Positions 46,279 through 54,960 of a DNA stretch of 64,000 nucleotides are shown here, piece after piece. The position numbers were made by a program, and so were the translations under genes. The DNA lies in contig JBNJGB010000018.1 of NCBI GenBank assembly GCA_051747385.1, positions 1 to 64,000 on the forward strand, in the 5' to 3' direction. The notes below the pieces were generated by a model, which was not told where the DNA came from, searched no databases, and saw nothing but the letters and a program-made list of their open reading frames with translations. Origin of the DNA: JBNJGB01 sp051747385. Its GTDB lineage: Bacteria > Myxococcota_A > UBA9042 > PHBI01 > JACKFB01. Every line of letters begins with the position of its first letter. The stretch's first letter is position 1.

Positions 46279-47595
46279 GTGAGCGATTCCAGGATCCCAG
46301 CCGGCGACGCCCTGCCGAGACTCGTCGCCCCCGTCCCCGGCCCCGGGAGCCGCGCCCTCGTGGACGTCCTGGCCCGCCACGAGAGCCCCGGGATCACCGC
46401 GCGCCGCGCTCGCCAGGGCGAAGCCCGCGGCCTGGGCCGCGACCCGATCGTGTGGGACCGGGCGCACGGCGCGAACGTCTGGGACGCCGACGGGAACCGC
46501 TATGTGGACCTCACCGGGGCGTTCGGCGTCGGCCTGGTCGGACACGCGCACCCGCGGGTCGTCGAGGCCGTCCGCGAGCAGGCCGGGCGCCTCATGCACG
46601 GCATGGGCGACGTCTTCCCCAACGGGCCGCGCATCCGGCTCATGGAGCGCCTCGCCACCTTCGCGCCGGGGGACCTGTCCCAGTGCATCCTGGCCTCCAG
46701 CGGCGCCGAGGCCGTGGAGGCCGCCCTGAAGACCGCCGCCCTGTACAGCGGCAAGCCCGGGGTCCTGGCCTTCTGGGGCAGCTATCACGGCTTGAGCTAC
46801 GGCGCCCTGGCCGCCACGGCCTACAAGGAGGACTTCCGCCGCCCCTTCCACGCCCAGCTCGGCGCCCACGTCACGCACATGCCGTACGGCGAGGACCTGC
46901 ACCTGCTCGATCGGCTGCTCTCGGGCCCGGCCACCGGCGGCGAGCAGATCGGCGCCATCCTCGTGGAGCCCGTGCTCGGCCGCGGCGGGCAGGTCGTGCC
47001 CCCGGACGAGTGGCTGCGGGGCCTCCGCGAGCTGGCGGATCAGCGCGGGCTGGCCCTGGTCTTCGACGAGATCTACACCGGACTGGGCCGCACCGGCCGG
47101 TGGTGGGCCGGCGATCACTCGGGCGTCGTCCCGGACATCCTCTGCACCGGCAAGGCCCTGGGCGGCGGCATGCCCGTCAGCGCCTGCGTCGCCCGGCCGG
47201 ACGTCATGGCCGCCTGGGGACGCAGCGCCGGCGAAGCCATCCACACCTCCACCTTCCTCGGGCACCCGGTCGCCGCGGCGGCCGCCCTCGCCAACCTGGA
47301 CGTGCTGGAGGACATGGACGCCCCCTCCGTCGCCACGCGGATGGAGGAGCGCGTGCGCGCCCGGCTCGGCGAGCGGGTCCGGGGTCGCGGCGCCATGCTG
47401 GGCGTCGAGGCCGGCAGCCCCGGCGCTGGAGCGCGCATCGCTGGCCGGCTCCTGAAGCAGGGCCTCATCGTGCTGCCGGGCGGCGTCGAGGGGGACATCC
47501 TCGGCTTCACGCCCCCGCTGCTCCTGTCCGACGCCCAGCTCTCGGCGGCCCTGGACGCCATCGAGGAGGCCCTGGCGGAGGAGGCGCGCTCGTGA
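46279..47595 (+). CDS. Class III pyridoxal-phosphate aminotransferase
   Basis: This 438-residue protein has fold-type I class III signatures: GANVWDADGNRYVDLTGAFG, SSGAEAVEAALKTA for the phosphate cup, LVFDEIYTGLGRTG with D263 for the PLP ring, and K292 (DILCTGKALGGGMP) as Schiff-base lysine. Such enzymes move an amino group between omega-amino compounds or amines and aldehydes/ketones. It overlaps the LuxE-like gene by 4 bases, and that overlaps the LuxC-like gene, so the three form one cassette. The aldehyde made by the latter two is a natural candidate substrate. GTG 46279 is chosen; the ribosome site is weak. Confidence 0.9.
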   Translation: MSDSRIPAGDALPRLVAPVPGPGSRALVDVLARHESPGITARRARQGEARGLGRDPIVWDRAHGANVWDADGNRYVDLTGAFGVGLVGHAHPRVVEAVREQAGRLMHGMGDVFPNGPRIRLMERLATFAPGDLSQCILASSGAEAVEAALKTAALYSGKPGVLAFWGSYHGLSYGALAATAYKEDFRRPFHAQLGAHVTHMPYGEDLHLLDRLLSGPATGGEQIGAILVEPVLGRGGQVVPPDEWLRGLRELADQRGLALVFDEIYTGLGRTGRWWAGDHSGVVPDILCTGKALGGGMPVSACVARPDVMAAWGRSAGEAIHTSTFLGHPVAAAAALANLDVLEDMDAPSVATRMEERVRARLGERVRGRGAMLGVEAGSPGAGARIAGRLLKQGLIVLPGGVEGDILGFTPPLLLSDAQLSAALDAIEEALAEEARS

Positions 47596-48644
47596 GCGCC
47601 GAGGCGCGGGCGACGCTCCTCGCGGACCTGCTGGCCTTCGTGCGCGAGCCCGAGCCGGAGCGCTTCGGCGACCTCGCGCGCCGGATCCTGGCGTGGCAGG
47701 CCGAGGCGCTGGCTCCGTTCGGCCGCCTCGTGGAGACCCGCGGCGGCCTGCCCGACGACTGGCGGGACGCCCCCCTGGTCCCCACGGACCTGTTCCGGGA
47801 CGTGGACCTGTGCGCCGCGCCGGCCGACGCCGACGTGGAGGCGATCTTCCGGACCAGCGGCACCACGGCGGGCCGCCGGGGCGCGCGCCGGGTGCCGGAT
47901 CTGACGCTGTATCACGCCGAGATGGAGGCCCCGTTCGTCCGCCACGTGCTCGCGGGCGATCGCAGCCGGCGGCCCTGGCTCTCCCTCGTCCCGCCGCTGT
48001 CGGACGCCCCGGACAGCAGCCTGTCCCACATGGTGTCGACCCTCGCGGAGGACCTCGCCGACCGGGACGCCTCGCGCTGGACCATGACCCCCGACGGGCT
48101 GGACGTCGAGGCCACTGCGGACGCCTTCGCCGAGGCATCCCGCGCCGGGCGCCCCGTCGTGGTGCTGACCACGTCCTTCGCGCTGGTCCACCTGCTCGAC
48201 GCCGCACCCGACCTGCGAGCGCCGCTGCCCGAGGGGTCGCGCATGATGCTCACCGGCGGCTTCAAGGGGCGGAGCCGCGCGCTGTCCGAGGACGACCTCC
48301 TGGAGGCCCTGGAGGACCGACTGGGCCTGCCCGCCGGCGCCGTCGTCCCGGAGTACGGCATGACGGAGCTGACGAGCCAGGCCTACGGCCGCCCGCTGGA
48401 GGCGCCGCCGTGGCTGCGCCTGCGGGTCGTCGATCCCGTCACGCAGCGGGACCTCGCGGCCGGGGAGGAGGGCCTGGTCGCGTGCTTCGACCTGCTCAAC
48501 CTCGACAACGTCTCGCCCATCCTCACCGGGGACCTCGGCGTCCTGGACGCGGACGGCCGCCTGACACTCCACGGCCGCGCGCCCGGCACCGTCCTGCGCG
48601 GGTGCAGCCTGACCGCCGAGGAGCTGGGCGTCGTGGGGACATGA
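47592..48644 (+). CDS. LuxE-like acyl-protein synthetase (AMP-forming)
   Basis: This 350-residue protein has ANL-type adenylation motifs: phosphate loop RTSGTTAG (residues 87-94) and VPEYGMTEL near 258. The C-terminal RGCSLTAEE places C338 near the end, where LuxE carries its acyl-accepting cysteine. In luminous bacteria LuxE activates a fatty acid with ATP and passes it to LuxC for reduction. The GTG overlaps the aminotransferase stop, and its own stop overlaps the LuxC-like start. No LuxA/LuxB is present, so bioluminescence is not implied. The chain type activated is unknown. Confidence 0.8.
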   Translation: MSAEARATLLADLLAFVREPEPERFGDLARRILAWQAEALAPFGRLVETRGGLPDDWRDAPLVPTDLFRDVDLCAAPADADVEAIFRTSGTTAGRRGARRVPDLTLYHAEMEAPFVRHVLAGDRSRRPWLSLVPPLSDAPDSSLSHMVSTLAEDLADRDASRWTMTPDGLDVEATADAFAEASRAGRPVVVLTTSFALVHLLDAAPDLRAPLPEGSRMMLTGGFKGRSRALSEDDLLEALEDRLGLPAGAVVPEYGMTELTSQAYGRPLEAPPWLRLRVVDPVTQRDLAAGEEGLVACFDLLNLDNVSPILTGDLGVLDADGRLTLHGRAPGTVLRGCSLTAEELGVVGT

Positions 48645-49675
48645 GGCTCCTGGCCCTCGCGGACCTGGACCGGGGTCCCGGCCGGCGCCTCCTGGAGGCC
48701 ACCGTGGCCATGGGGTTCTCCGCGCCCGTCGCCCGGGCCGGCCTGCGGGCGGAGACGGACGCCTGGCGCGCCCCGGGCGCCCTCGACGCCGTCCTGTCCG
48801 AGCTTCCGCCGGACCTCCCGGAGTCCCGCCTGCCGCGCACGGTGCTGGTCCTCGCGGCGGGGACGCTCCCGGCGAGCGCCATGCGATCCACGCTCCTGGC
48901 CCGCTTGCTCGGCGCGCGGGTGCTCGTGAAGCCGGCGACCGGGCAGGAGGCCCTCGCCGAGGCGCTCGCAGCCGCCGATCCGGCCGTGGAGGCCCGCCCC
49001 TTTCCATCCTCCGATCGCACCGCGCTCCGAGCCGCCATCGCCGAGGCGGACGCCGTGGTGGTCCTTGGGAGCGACGCGACCGTGGAGGCCGTCCGGGCCG
49101 AGACGCCGGCCGACAGGGCCTTCGTGGGGTACGGCCACCGGCTGAGCGTGGCGTGCCTCCGCGAGGTGGACGATCCCGCCCTGGGCGGGCTGGCGCGGGA
49201 CCTGTGCGCCTGGGACCAGGCCGGCTGCCTGAGTCCGCAGGTGGCCTGGGTGGAGGGCGATCCGGCCGAGGTGGCGCCGCGGCTGGCCGACGCCGTCCGC
49301 GAGGTGGAGCGCGACCTGCCCATGTCGCTCCCCCGGGAGGCCGCCCGGGATCGGCTGGCGGCCCGGACCCTCGGCGAGATGACGGGAGCGGCGATCGAGA
49401 CGGACACGGCGCTGCTCGTCGCCCTGCCCGACTCCGCGTTTCGCCCGTCGCCCGGCCTCCGCACCCTCTGGCTGCTCCGGGCGGACCCGGACGCGCTGAG
49501 GCCGATCGCCCCTCACCTGTCGACCATCGGCTACGCGGGCCGGAAGGGCGGCGCCCCGACGCCCGATCGCGTGCGAGTCTGCGACCTTGGGGAGATGCAG
49601 CGGCCTCCCCTCGCCTGGCTCCACGACGGCAGGCCGAACCTCCTCCCCATGCTGAAGCCGGCTCGGGAGGGGTAG
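48641..49675 (+). CDS. LuxC-like acyl-CoA/acyl-enzyme reductase
   Basis: This 344-residue protein belongs with LuxC/ALDH-like acyl reductases. The key motif DLCAWDQAGCLSPQ holds the expected nucleophile C196, which takes the acyl group before NADPH reduction to aldehyde. The upstream Rossmann-type region shows RTVLVLAAGTLPASA and VLVKPATGQE. It is shorter than V. harveyi LuxC (about 480 residues), mainly at the N-terminus, so the call is by motif and context. The start overlaps the LuxE-like stop by 4 bases (ATGA). Confidence 0.8.
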   Translation: MRLLALADLDRGPGRRLLEATVAMGFSAPVARAGLRAETDAWRAPGALDAVLSELPPDLPESRLPRTVLVLAAGTLPASAMRSTLLARLLGARVLVKPATGQEALAEALAAADPAVEARPFPSSDRTALRAAIAEADAVVVLGSDATVEAVRAETPADRAFVGYGHRLSVACLREVDDPALGGLARDLCAWDQAGCLSPQVAWVEGDPAEVAPRLADAVREVERDLPMSLPREAARDRLAARTLGEMTGAAIETDTALLVALPDSAFRPSPGLRTLWLLRADPDALRPIAPHLSTIGYAGRKGGAPTPDRVRVCDLGEMQRPPLAWLHDGRPNLLPMLKPAREG

Positions 49676-49733
49676 CGGTCGAAAACTCCATCGGCGGACC
49701 GTCGGGTGTTACGTTGCTCGTGTCCTCCGTTCC

Positions 49734-50345
49734 ATGGAGTGCATGTGGATGCTTGCTGACGAGAGCGAACGGCTGGACGCGCGGATCCTGAGGCTCGCCC
49801 GGGACGGCCGCCGCCGGGAGGCATGCGCCCTCCTGGTGGAGGCGTACGGCGGGGAGCTTATCGGGACGTGCGTCGGGCGCATGGGCAGCGCCGCCTCCGG
49901 CGAGGACGCGGCCCAGGACGCTCTCGCCCGCGCGATGCTGGCGCTCCCGGAGTACCGGGGCAACGGCGGCCTCCGGCCGTGGCTGCACCGGATCGCGGCC
50001 AATCGCTGCATCGACCTGCTCCGGAGTCGCACCAGCCGCCTCCACAAGGTCACGCCGGAGGCCGAGGTGGACCACGTGCCGGCGCCGCGAGCGCCCATGC
50101 CCGTGGAGGTCCGGGAGGCCCGCGACGAGCAGCGCCGGAAGGTGCACCGCGTGCGGGAGCTTCTCGCGAAGGTGAAGGAGCCGGATCGCACCTGGGTGGA
50201 GCTCCACTACACCCACGGGGTGTCCTACGACGACATCGCCGAGGAGGCGGGCATCTCGCGCGCGGCCGTGAAGCAGCGCGTGTGGCGGGCCGTGAAGCGG
50301 GTCCGCGCCAGGCTCGCGGCCGAGGGGGAGGACGTCCGGAAGTGA
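49734..50345 (+). CDS. ECF-type RNA polymerase sigma factor
   Basis: This ~203-residue protein has region 2 (EDAAQDALARAMLALPEYRGNGGLRPWLHRIAANRCIDLLRSR) and region 4 (VELHYTHGVSYDDIAEEAGISRAAVKQRVWRAVKRVR), the minimal extracytoplasmic-function set. The gene directly downstream encodes a zinc anti-sigma factor in a GTGA overlap. The pair probably responds to an envelope signal and autoregulates. Starts at 49743 or 49749 are also possible. No convincing ECF promoter was identified upstream. Confidence 0.93.
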   Translation: MECMWMLADESERLDARILRLARDGRRREACALLVEAYGGELIGTCVGRMGSAASGEDAAQDALARAMLALPEYRGNGGLRPWLHRIAANRCIDLLRSRTSRLHKVTPEAEVDHVPAPRAPMPVEVREARDEQRRKVHRVRELLAKVKEPDRTWVELHYTHGVSYDDIAEEAGISRAAVKQRVWRAVKRVRARLAAEGEDVRK

Positions 50346-51166
50346 TCGACGAGCACCGAGGAGAGGGCGCCGACGTGTTGCACCTGGAGTGCGCACGCTT
50401 CCGGGCGGCCCTGGCGGACGAGGACCTGGATGCGCGGGCCCGCGAGCACCGGCGCGCGTGCCCGGACTGCGACCGGTTCGCGCGGGAGATGCAGGAGGCC
50501 GCGGACCTGGTCGCGCGCGCCACGGGACCCGCCGAGGTGCCGGACGACTTCGCCGCCGGCGTGCTGGGCAGGGCCGATCACCTCGCCGGCCGCTTGGGAG
50601 ACGGGGACCGCCGCCGTCGCGCGATCTTCGGCGGCGCCCGCGGCTGGATCGCCGCCGCGGTGGCCGTCACCGTCACCATGGCCTTCTGGGCGGGGGACAT
50701 GAGCGCGCGCTCCCGCCACGACTCCCACTCCGCGGAGCCCGTCGCCACCGCCCCGGCCTCCGAGGAGGCGCCGCCGGCCGCGGAGGCCCCTACGGCCGGG
50801 AGCGCCGACGAGGGCGCCCCGGAGGCCGTGAGGCTGACGCCGCAGCCGTCTCCGCGCAACTCCCCGAAAGAGCGGCCGGTGGTGCCGGCGGCCCAACCCA
50901 TCCCGGAGCCGAGCGTCGACGTGCCAGACGAGCTTCGCCGCTCCATGCTGCGGGCCGTGGAGCGCGGCGACGACTGCCCCGAGCACGCCGGCGGGGCCGT
51001 GCGCGTGACGGTGACCATCCGGCCCGACGGCACCCTGGCCGACCGGCAGATCCTCTCCCTCGGAGAGGCCGGGGAGGCCCACCGCTGCGTGAGCCGCGCC
51101 ATGGACCACCTGATGCTCCCGCCCATGGAGGAGTCGGTGACCGTCACGCTGGACCTCACCTGGTAG
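50342..51166 (+). CDS. Zinc anti-sigma factor with TonB/AgmX-like periplasmic tail
   Basis: This ~274-residue protein has an N-terminal ZAS motif, H36-R-R-A-C40-P-D-C43, plus H14/C17, which should bind zinc and hold the sigma factor. One membrane segment lies near 100-118 (GWIAAAVAVTVTMAFWAG). A Pro/Ala periplasmic linker is followed by a C-terminal domain of the TonB/AgmX type (VRVTVTIRPDGTLADRQIL, then HRCVSRAM with a partner Cys in GDDCPEH). Signal may be sensed by the periplasmic domain. GTG 50375, with a strong GAGGAGAGG, is an alternative start. Confidence 0.88.
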   Translation: MIDEHRGEGADVLHLECARFRAALADEDLDARAREHRRACPDCDRFAREMQEAADLVARATGPAEVPDDFAAGVLGRADHLAGRLGDGDRRRRAIFGGARGWIAAAVAVTVTMAFWAGDMSARSRHDSHSAEPVATAPASEEAPPAAEAPTAGSADEGAPEAVRLTPQPSPRNSPKERPVVPAAQPIPEPSVDVPDELRRSMLRAVERGDDCPEHAGGAVRVTVTIRPDGTLADRQILSLGEAGEAHRCVSRAMDHLMLPPMEESVTVTLDLTW

Positions 51167-51180
51167 CGCGCCGGCGGGCG

Positions 51181-51774
51181 TCAGTCCTCCCCGGACTCCC
51201 CGAAGACGTCGGCCGAGAAGGCGTACAGGTGCGTGCGCTCGTCCCGCCACGCGTCGGGCGGGAGGCCGGCCTTGCGACAGGTCTGGGCCAGGAACGTCTC
51301 CCGGTCCCAGCCCTGGTCCACCGGGACCTGGGGCAGGAGCACGCCCCGGAGGCGGCCACGCTGCACGAGCAGGCCGTGGCGGCCCACCTCCACGTCCTCG
51401 GGTGCGATCTCCTGAAAGGGGGTGAGGGCGCTGATCTCGATGTCGGCGCGCTCGACCTCGTCCAGGGTCATGGGCGGGAAGCGCGGGTCGTCGGTGGCGG
51501 CCGCGACGGCCATCTCGGCGACCGTGTGGCGCAGCGGCCCGTGTCCGTGGAGCGAGCCGATGCAGCCGCGCAGGTGCCCGTCGACGTGGAACGTCACGAA
51601 GGCGCCCCGGGACTCGTCGAGAGCCGGGTCCTCCCCGGCGTGCGTCCGCAGGGAGCGGCCCTTCTCGAGTCGCTCCTCGACGGCCCGCCGCGCGAGCTCG
51701 AGCAGGCGGCGCCGAGAGGCCGGTCCGAGCGGCTCAGTAGCGCCCGGAGAAGTAGTCTTCGAGGATCCGGTCAT
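51181..51774 (-). CDS. AMMECR1-domain protein (AmmeMemoRadiSam system protein A family)
   Basis: This 197-residue protein carries the diagnostic motif GHLRGCIGSLHGHGPL near residues 75-90, followed by DDPRFPPMTLDEVERADIEISALTP, typical of AMMECR1. Family members often accompany Memo and radical-SAM partners, which are not seen here. The biochemical activity is unproven. The ATG at 51774 lies within the upstream Nudix gene, a 41-base overlap; no later start is available before the conserved domain. Confidence 0.9.
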   Translation of the reverse strand: MTGSSKTTSPGATEPLGPASRRRLLELARRAVEERLEKGRSLRTHAGEDPALDESRGAFVTFHVDGHLRGCIGSLHGHGPLRHTVAEMAVAAATDDPRFPPMTLDEVERADIEISALTPFQEIAPEDVEVGRHGLLVQRGRLRGVLLPQVPVDQGWDRETFLAQTCRKAGLPPDAWRDERTHLYAFSADVFGESGED

Positions 51775-52138
51775 GGTCGAAGACCAGGTCGGAGGGCAGC
51801 TCGTCGCGGGTGAAGACGCGCGCCTCGGCGGCGTCGGACGCTCCGCGGGGTTCGCCGCGGGAGCGTGCGACGAACACGTTGGTGATGGTGTGCTGCCGGG
51901 GATCCCGAGCCGGGTCGCTGTAGGCGTGGAACTGGCGGACCAGGTCGACGTCCAGCCCGGTCTCCTCCTTCGCCTCGCGCACGGCGGCCTGCTCGAGGCT
52001 CTCGCCGTAGTCGACGAAGCCGCCGGGCAGCGCCCAGCCGTGGGGCGGGTTCTTGCGGCGGACGAGGACGACGGTCCCCGGCTCCGTCTCGATGAGCAGA
52101 TCGACCGTCGGAGAGGGGTTGCGCGGGGTGTCGGCCAT
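51734..52138 (-). CDS. Nudix hydrolase
   Basis: This 134-residue protein has a complete Nudix box from G40 to L62 (E46, R54-E55, E58-E59, G61), which coordinates the metals that hydrolyse nucleoside diphosphate-X compounds. The spacing and the NPPHGWALPGGFVDYGE stretch recall ADP-ribose or NADH pyrophosphatases and MutT-like sanitisers; the substrate cannot be fixed. The ATG at 52138 has GGAG eight bases upstream. It is probably co-transcribed with the AMMECR1 gene. Confidence 0.92.
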   Translation of the reverse strand: MADTPRNPSPTVDLLIETEPGTVVLVRRKNPPHGWALPGGFVDYGESLEQAAVREAKEETGLDVDLVRQFHAYSDPARDPRQHTITNVFVARSRGEPRGASDAAEARVFTRDELPSDLVFDHDRILEDYFSGRY

Positions 52139-52240
52139 GTCTCCGGGGTAGCAGACGGGCGGGCGGTACGCAACGTGCGGAGTCGCCGCCCGGCGGGACC
52201 CGGCGTGGAGTGGGACCGCCGTCCCCGGCTCACAGTTCGT

Positions 52241-52526
52241 CACACGCCGCAAGACGAAGGGCTCGCGCAAAGGCGCGAAGACGCAAAGGAAGGCGGCATG
52301 CTTCGGTCCCGTTTGGGTCCCGTGTGCTCGCTGTTGGCCTGCCGGTGACCCGACAGTCTCAGGCGAACCGGTGTGCAAGCGATTCGCTGGCCTTTGGGTC
52401 TTGGCGGCTTGGCGGCTTGGCGGCTTGGCGCGCGATTTCCGCGAGACCGCGGCATCCCGAGATGTATAGGACTGTGAGTCGTCCCCGGCGGTCGGAAAAT
52501 GAGAAGTGAGTAGGTTTGACCCCACT
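52241..52526 (+). repeat. Dispersed repeat family A, longest copy
   Basis: This is the largest member. The left part contains GGGCTCGCGCAAAGGCGCGAAG, shared with 14146-14170. The right part (52375-52482) matches bases 1-100 and includes extra tandem CTTGGCGG octamers at about 52399-52428. The end, GTGAGTAGGTTTGACCCCAC, matches the inverted terminus at 14069. It lies in the 390-base gap between nadB and the Nudix gene, which otherwise holds nothing recognised. Confidence 0.75.
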
Positions 52527-52528
52527 CG

Positions 52529-54127
52529 TCAATCCCCGCGGCCGCGGGAGAAGACGGTGTCCCGGAGCCAGTAGCCGTCGTTCGTGTCGGGATAGTCCAC
52601 GTTGTAGTGGAGGCCCCGGCTCTCCTGCCGGCGCAGGGCGCAGCGCACGATGAGCATGGCCACGGTGACGATGTTGCGCACCTCGACCAGGTCCGGCGTG
52701 AGGACGTACTTCCAGTAGTCGTGCCGGATCTCCTGCTGGAGGAGGTCCAGGCGGCGCCGCGCGCGCTCCAGGCGGCGGTTCGAGCGCACGATGCCCACGT
52801 AGTTCCACATCAGGCGCCGCGTCTCGTCCCATGCGTGGCTCAGGAGCACGTTCTCGTCCGGGTTCTTGGCGAAGCCCGGGTTCCATTCGGGGACCTCGAC
52901 GTCCACGCCTTCGCCGTCGCCCTCGAGAAGCTCCAGGGAGGCCGCGGCCGCGCGATGCGAGAACACGAGGCCCTCGAGGAGCGAGTTGGACGCGAGGCGG
53001 TTGGCCCCGTGCAGGCCGGTGCAGGCCACCTCGCCCGCCACGAACAGCCCCGGCACCGTGGAATGGCCGTGCTCGTCGGACAGCACGCCGCCGCAGCAGT
53101 AGTGGGCGGCCGGGACGACGGGGATGAGCTCCTTCCGCATGTCGATCCCGTACTCCATGAGCTTCTCGTGGATGCCGGGGAACCGATCCACGAGGAAGTC
53201 GGAGTCGAGGTGCGTCATGTCGAGGTCGACGTGGTCGTCGCCGGAGCGCTTCAGCTCGTTGTCGATGGCGCGGGCCACCACGTCGCGAGGGGCGAGGTCC
53301 TCGAGGGGGTGGTAGTTCGCCATGAAGGCCGTTCCGTCGACCCGGCGGAGGACGCCTCCCTCGCCGCGGCAGGCCTCGCTGATGAGGAAGCTCTTGGCCT
53401 CTCGGTGAAACAGGCAGGTGGGGTGGAACTGGAAGAACTCCATGTTCGCCACCTTGGCCCCGGCCCGCCAGGCCATGGCCACGCCGTCGCCGGACGCCAC
53501 GTCGGGGTTGGAGGTGTAGAGGTACACCTTCCCCGCGCCGCCCGTGGCCATGAAGACCACCTTCGCCAGGAAGGTGTCCACCCGGCAGGTCTCCTTGTCC
53601 AGAGCGTAGGCCCCGAGGACGCGGTCCTCCCCGCCGTGCTCCAGCCGATAGCGGGTGATGAGGTCGACGGCCATGTGGCGCTCGAACAGCTCGATGTTCG
53701 GGTGCTCCTCCACGGCGGCCACGAGGGCACCCTGGACGGCCGCGCCCGTCATGTCCTTCGCGTGTACGATCCGTCGGGCCGAGTGGCCCCCCTCGCGGGT
53801 GAGCGCCAGGTGGTCCCCCTCCCTGGTGAAGCGCACGCCCAGCTCCACGAGCTCGCGGATCCGCTCTGGGCCCTCCCGGACGCAGATGCGGACGATCTTC
53901 TCGTCGTTCAGGCCGGCTCCGGCCGTGATCGTGTCCTTCACGTGGGCCTCGAAGCTGTCCTGCTCGTCGAGGACGGCGGCGATCCCGCCCTGGGCCTGGG
54001 CGGTGTTCGTCTCGCTCCGCTCGCCCTTCGTGACCACCGCGACGCGCCCGTGCTCGGCTACGCGCAGAGCGTACGTCAGCCCGGCCACTCCGCTCCCCAG
54101 CACCAGCGCGTCGAATTGGTACTTCAT
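52529..54127 (-). CDS. nadB: L-aspartate oxidase
   Basis: This 532-residue flavoenzyme oxidises aspartate to iminoaspartate, the first step of NAD biosynthesis. It shows the FAD dinucleotide loop LGSGVAGLTYALR near the N-terminus, SETNTAQAQGGIAAVLDEQDS typical of NadB, the active-site region around HPTCLFH and the second FAD motif GLFVAGEVACTGLHGANRLASNSLLEGL. It resembles succinate dehydrogenase flavoproteins, but length and motifs favour NadB. ATG 54127 opens on the conserved N-terminus. No nadA or nadC is nearby. Confidence 0.94.
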   Translation of the reverse strand: MKYQFDALVLGSGVAGLTYALRVAEHGRVAVVTKGERSETNTAQAQGGIAAVLDEQDSFEAHVKDTITAGAGLNDEKIVRICVREGPERIRELVELGVRFTREGDHLALTREGGHSARRIVHAKDMTGAAVQGALVAAVEEHPNIELFERHMAVDLITRYRLEHGGEDRVLGAYALDKETCRVDTFLAKVVFMATGGAGKVYLYTSNPDVASGDGVAMAWRAGAKVANMEFFQFHPTCLFHREAKSFLISEACRGEGGVLRRVDGTAFMANYHPLEDLAPRDVVARAIDNELKRSGDDHVDLDMTHLDSDFLVDRFPGIHEKLMEYGIDMRKELIPVVPAAHYCCGGVLSDEHGHSTVPGLFVAGEVACTGLHGANRLASNSLLEGLVFSHRAAAASLELLEGDGEGVDVEVPEWNPGFAKNPDENVLLSHAWDETRRLMWNYVGIVRSNRRLERARRRLDLLQQEIRHDYWKYVLTPDLVEVRNIVTVAMLIVRCALRRQESRGLHYNVDYPDTNDGYWLRDTVFSRGRGD

Positions 54128-54279
54128 GGCGGCAGAAGGTAGCAGAGCGGCCGCACGGGGCGCCACGACTACCTTTCGACCCCATGCGGATCCGGGCTCG
54201 GATCGGGCGGTTTCTTGGGCCCCCGCGCGACCGCCGGTATCATCCGGCCCCGAGAGGAACGAGCACGCGAGGACCCCCG

Positions 54280-54960
54280 TTGCGCATCCCCATCGTCGCC
54301 CTGACCGCCGCCCTCCTCCTGCCCGCCGTCCCGGCGGGGGCGCACCTGTACAAGTGCACCGACGAGGACGGCCGGGTCTGGATCCGCAACTACAAGCCCG
54401 CCGACGAGCGCTGCCGGATCAGCATGCGCATCGCGGATCCCGAGCCCTCACGCGGGGGCGGAGACAAGGCGAAGGCGAAGAAGAAGAAGGAGTCCTTCCG
54501 GCCTCCCGAGGTCGGTCGCGTCCCCCGCCCCGTCGAGGAGCCGGGGAGCATCGGCGAGCGCATGTCGCTGTACGAGCCGTACATCGAGGAGGCCTCCGAG
54601 CAGTGGAGGATCCCGGCGGACTTCATCCGGGCGGTCATCCGCGTGGAGTCCAGCTTCCACTACCGGGCCACGAGCGAGGTGGGCGCCAAGGGCCTGATGC
54701 AGCTCATGCCCAAGACGGCCCGCGCCATGGGCGTCCGGGACGCCTTCGACCCGAAGCAGAACATCCTGGGCGGGGCGCGGCTCCTGCGGGTGCTCGCCAA
54801 CAGGTACGATGGAGACTTCGTGAAGGTCCTCTCCGCCTACCACGCCGGCTCGGGCGCCGTGGCGGCCAAGGGTGGCATCCCGTACGAGGGCACCGAGGGC
54901 TACGTCCGAGCGGTCCTGGACCACTACTACAGGTACAAGACCCTCGGCACCGACGGCTGA
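54280..54960 (+). CDS. Periplasmic lytic transglycosylase (SLT family) with DUF4124-like N-domain
   Basis: From the TTG at 54280 this is a 226-residue protein with a clean signal peptide (ALTAALLLPAVPAGA). A short DUF4124-like segment (LYKCTDEDGRVWIRN) and a Lys-rich linker precede the SLT domain. Catalytic E123 is in VIRVESSFHYRA, followed by GAKGLMQLMPKTA and LSAYHAGSGAV. It cleaves glycan strands to 1,6-anhydro products. An ATG at 54184 would add 32 residues before the signal peptide; GAGG upstream of the TTG supports the shorter form. Confidence 0.9.
   Translation: MRIPIVALTAALLLPAVPAGAHLYKCTDEDGRVWIRNYKPADERCRISMRIADPEPSRGGGDKAKAKKKKESFRPPEVGRVPRPVEEPGSIGERMSLYEPYIEEASEQWRIPADFIRAVIRVESSFHYRATSEVGAKGLMQLMPKTARAMGVRDAFDPKQNILGGARLLRVLANRYDGDFVKVLSAYHAGSGAVAAKGGIPYEGTEGYVRAVLDHYYRYKTLGTDG

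Noticed and set aside
46279..49675. Bioluminescence operon
   Set aside because: LuxE- and LuxC-like genes are present, but there is no LuxA/LuxB, and an aminotransferase takes their place.
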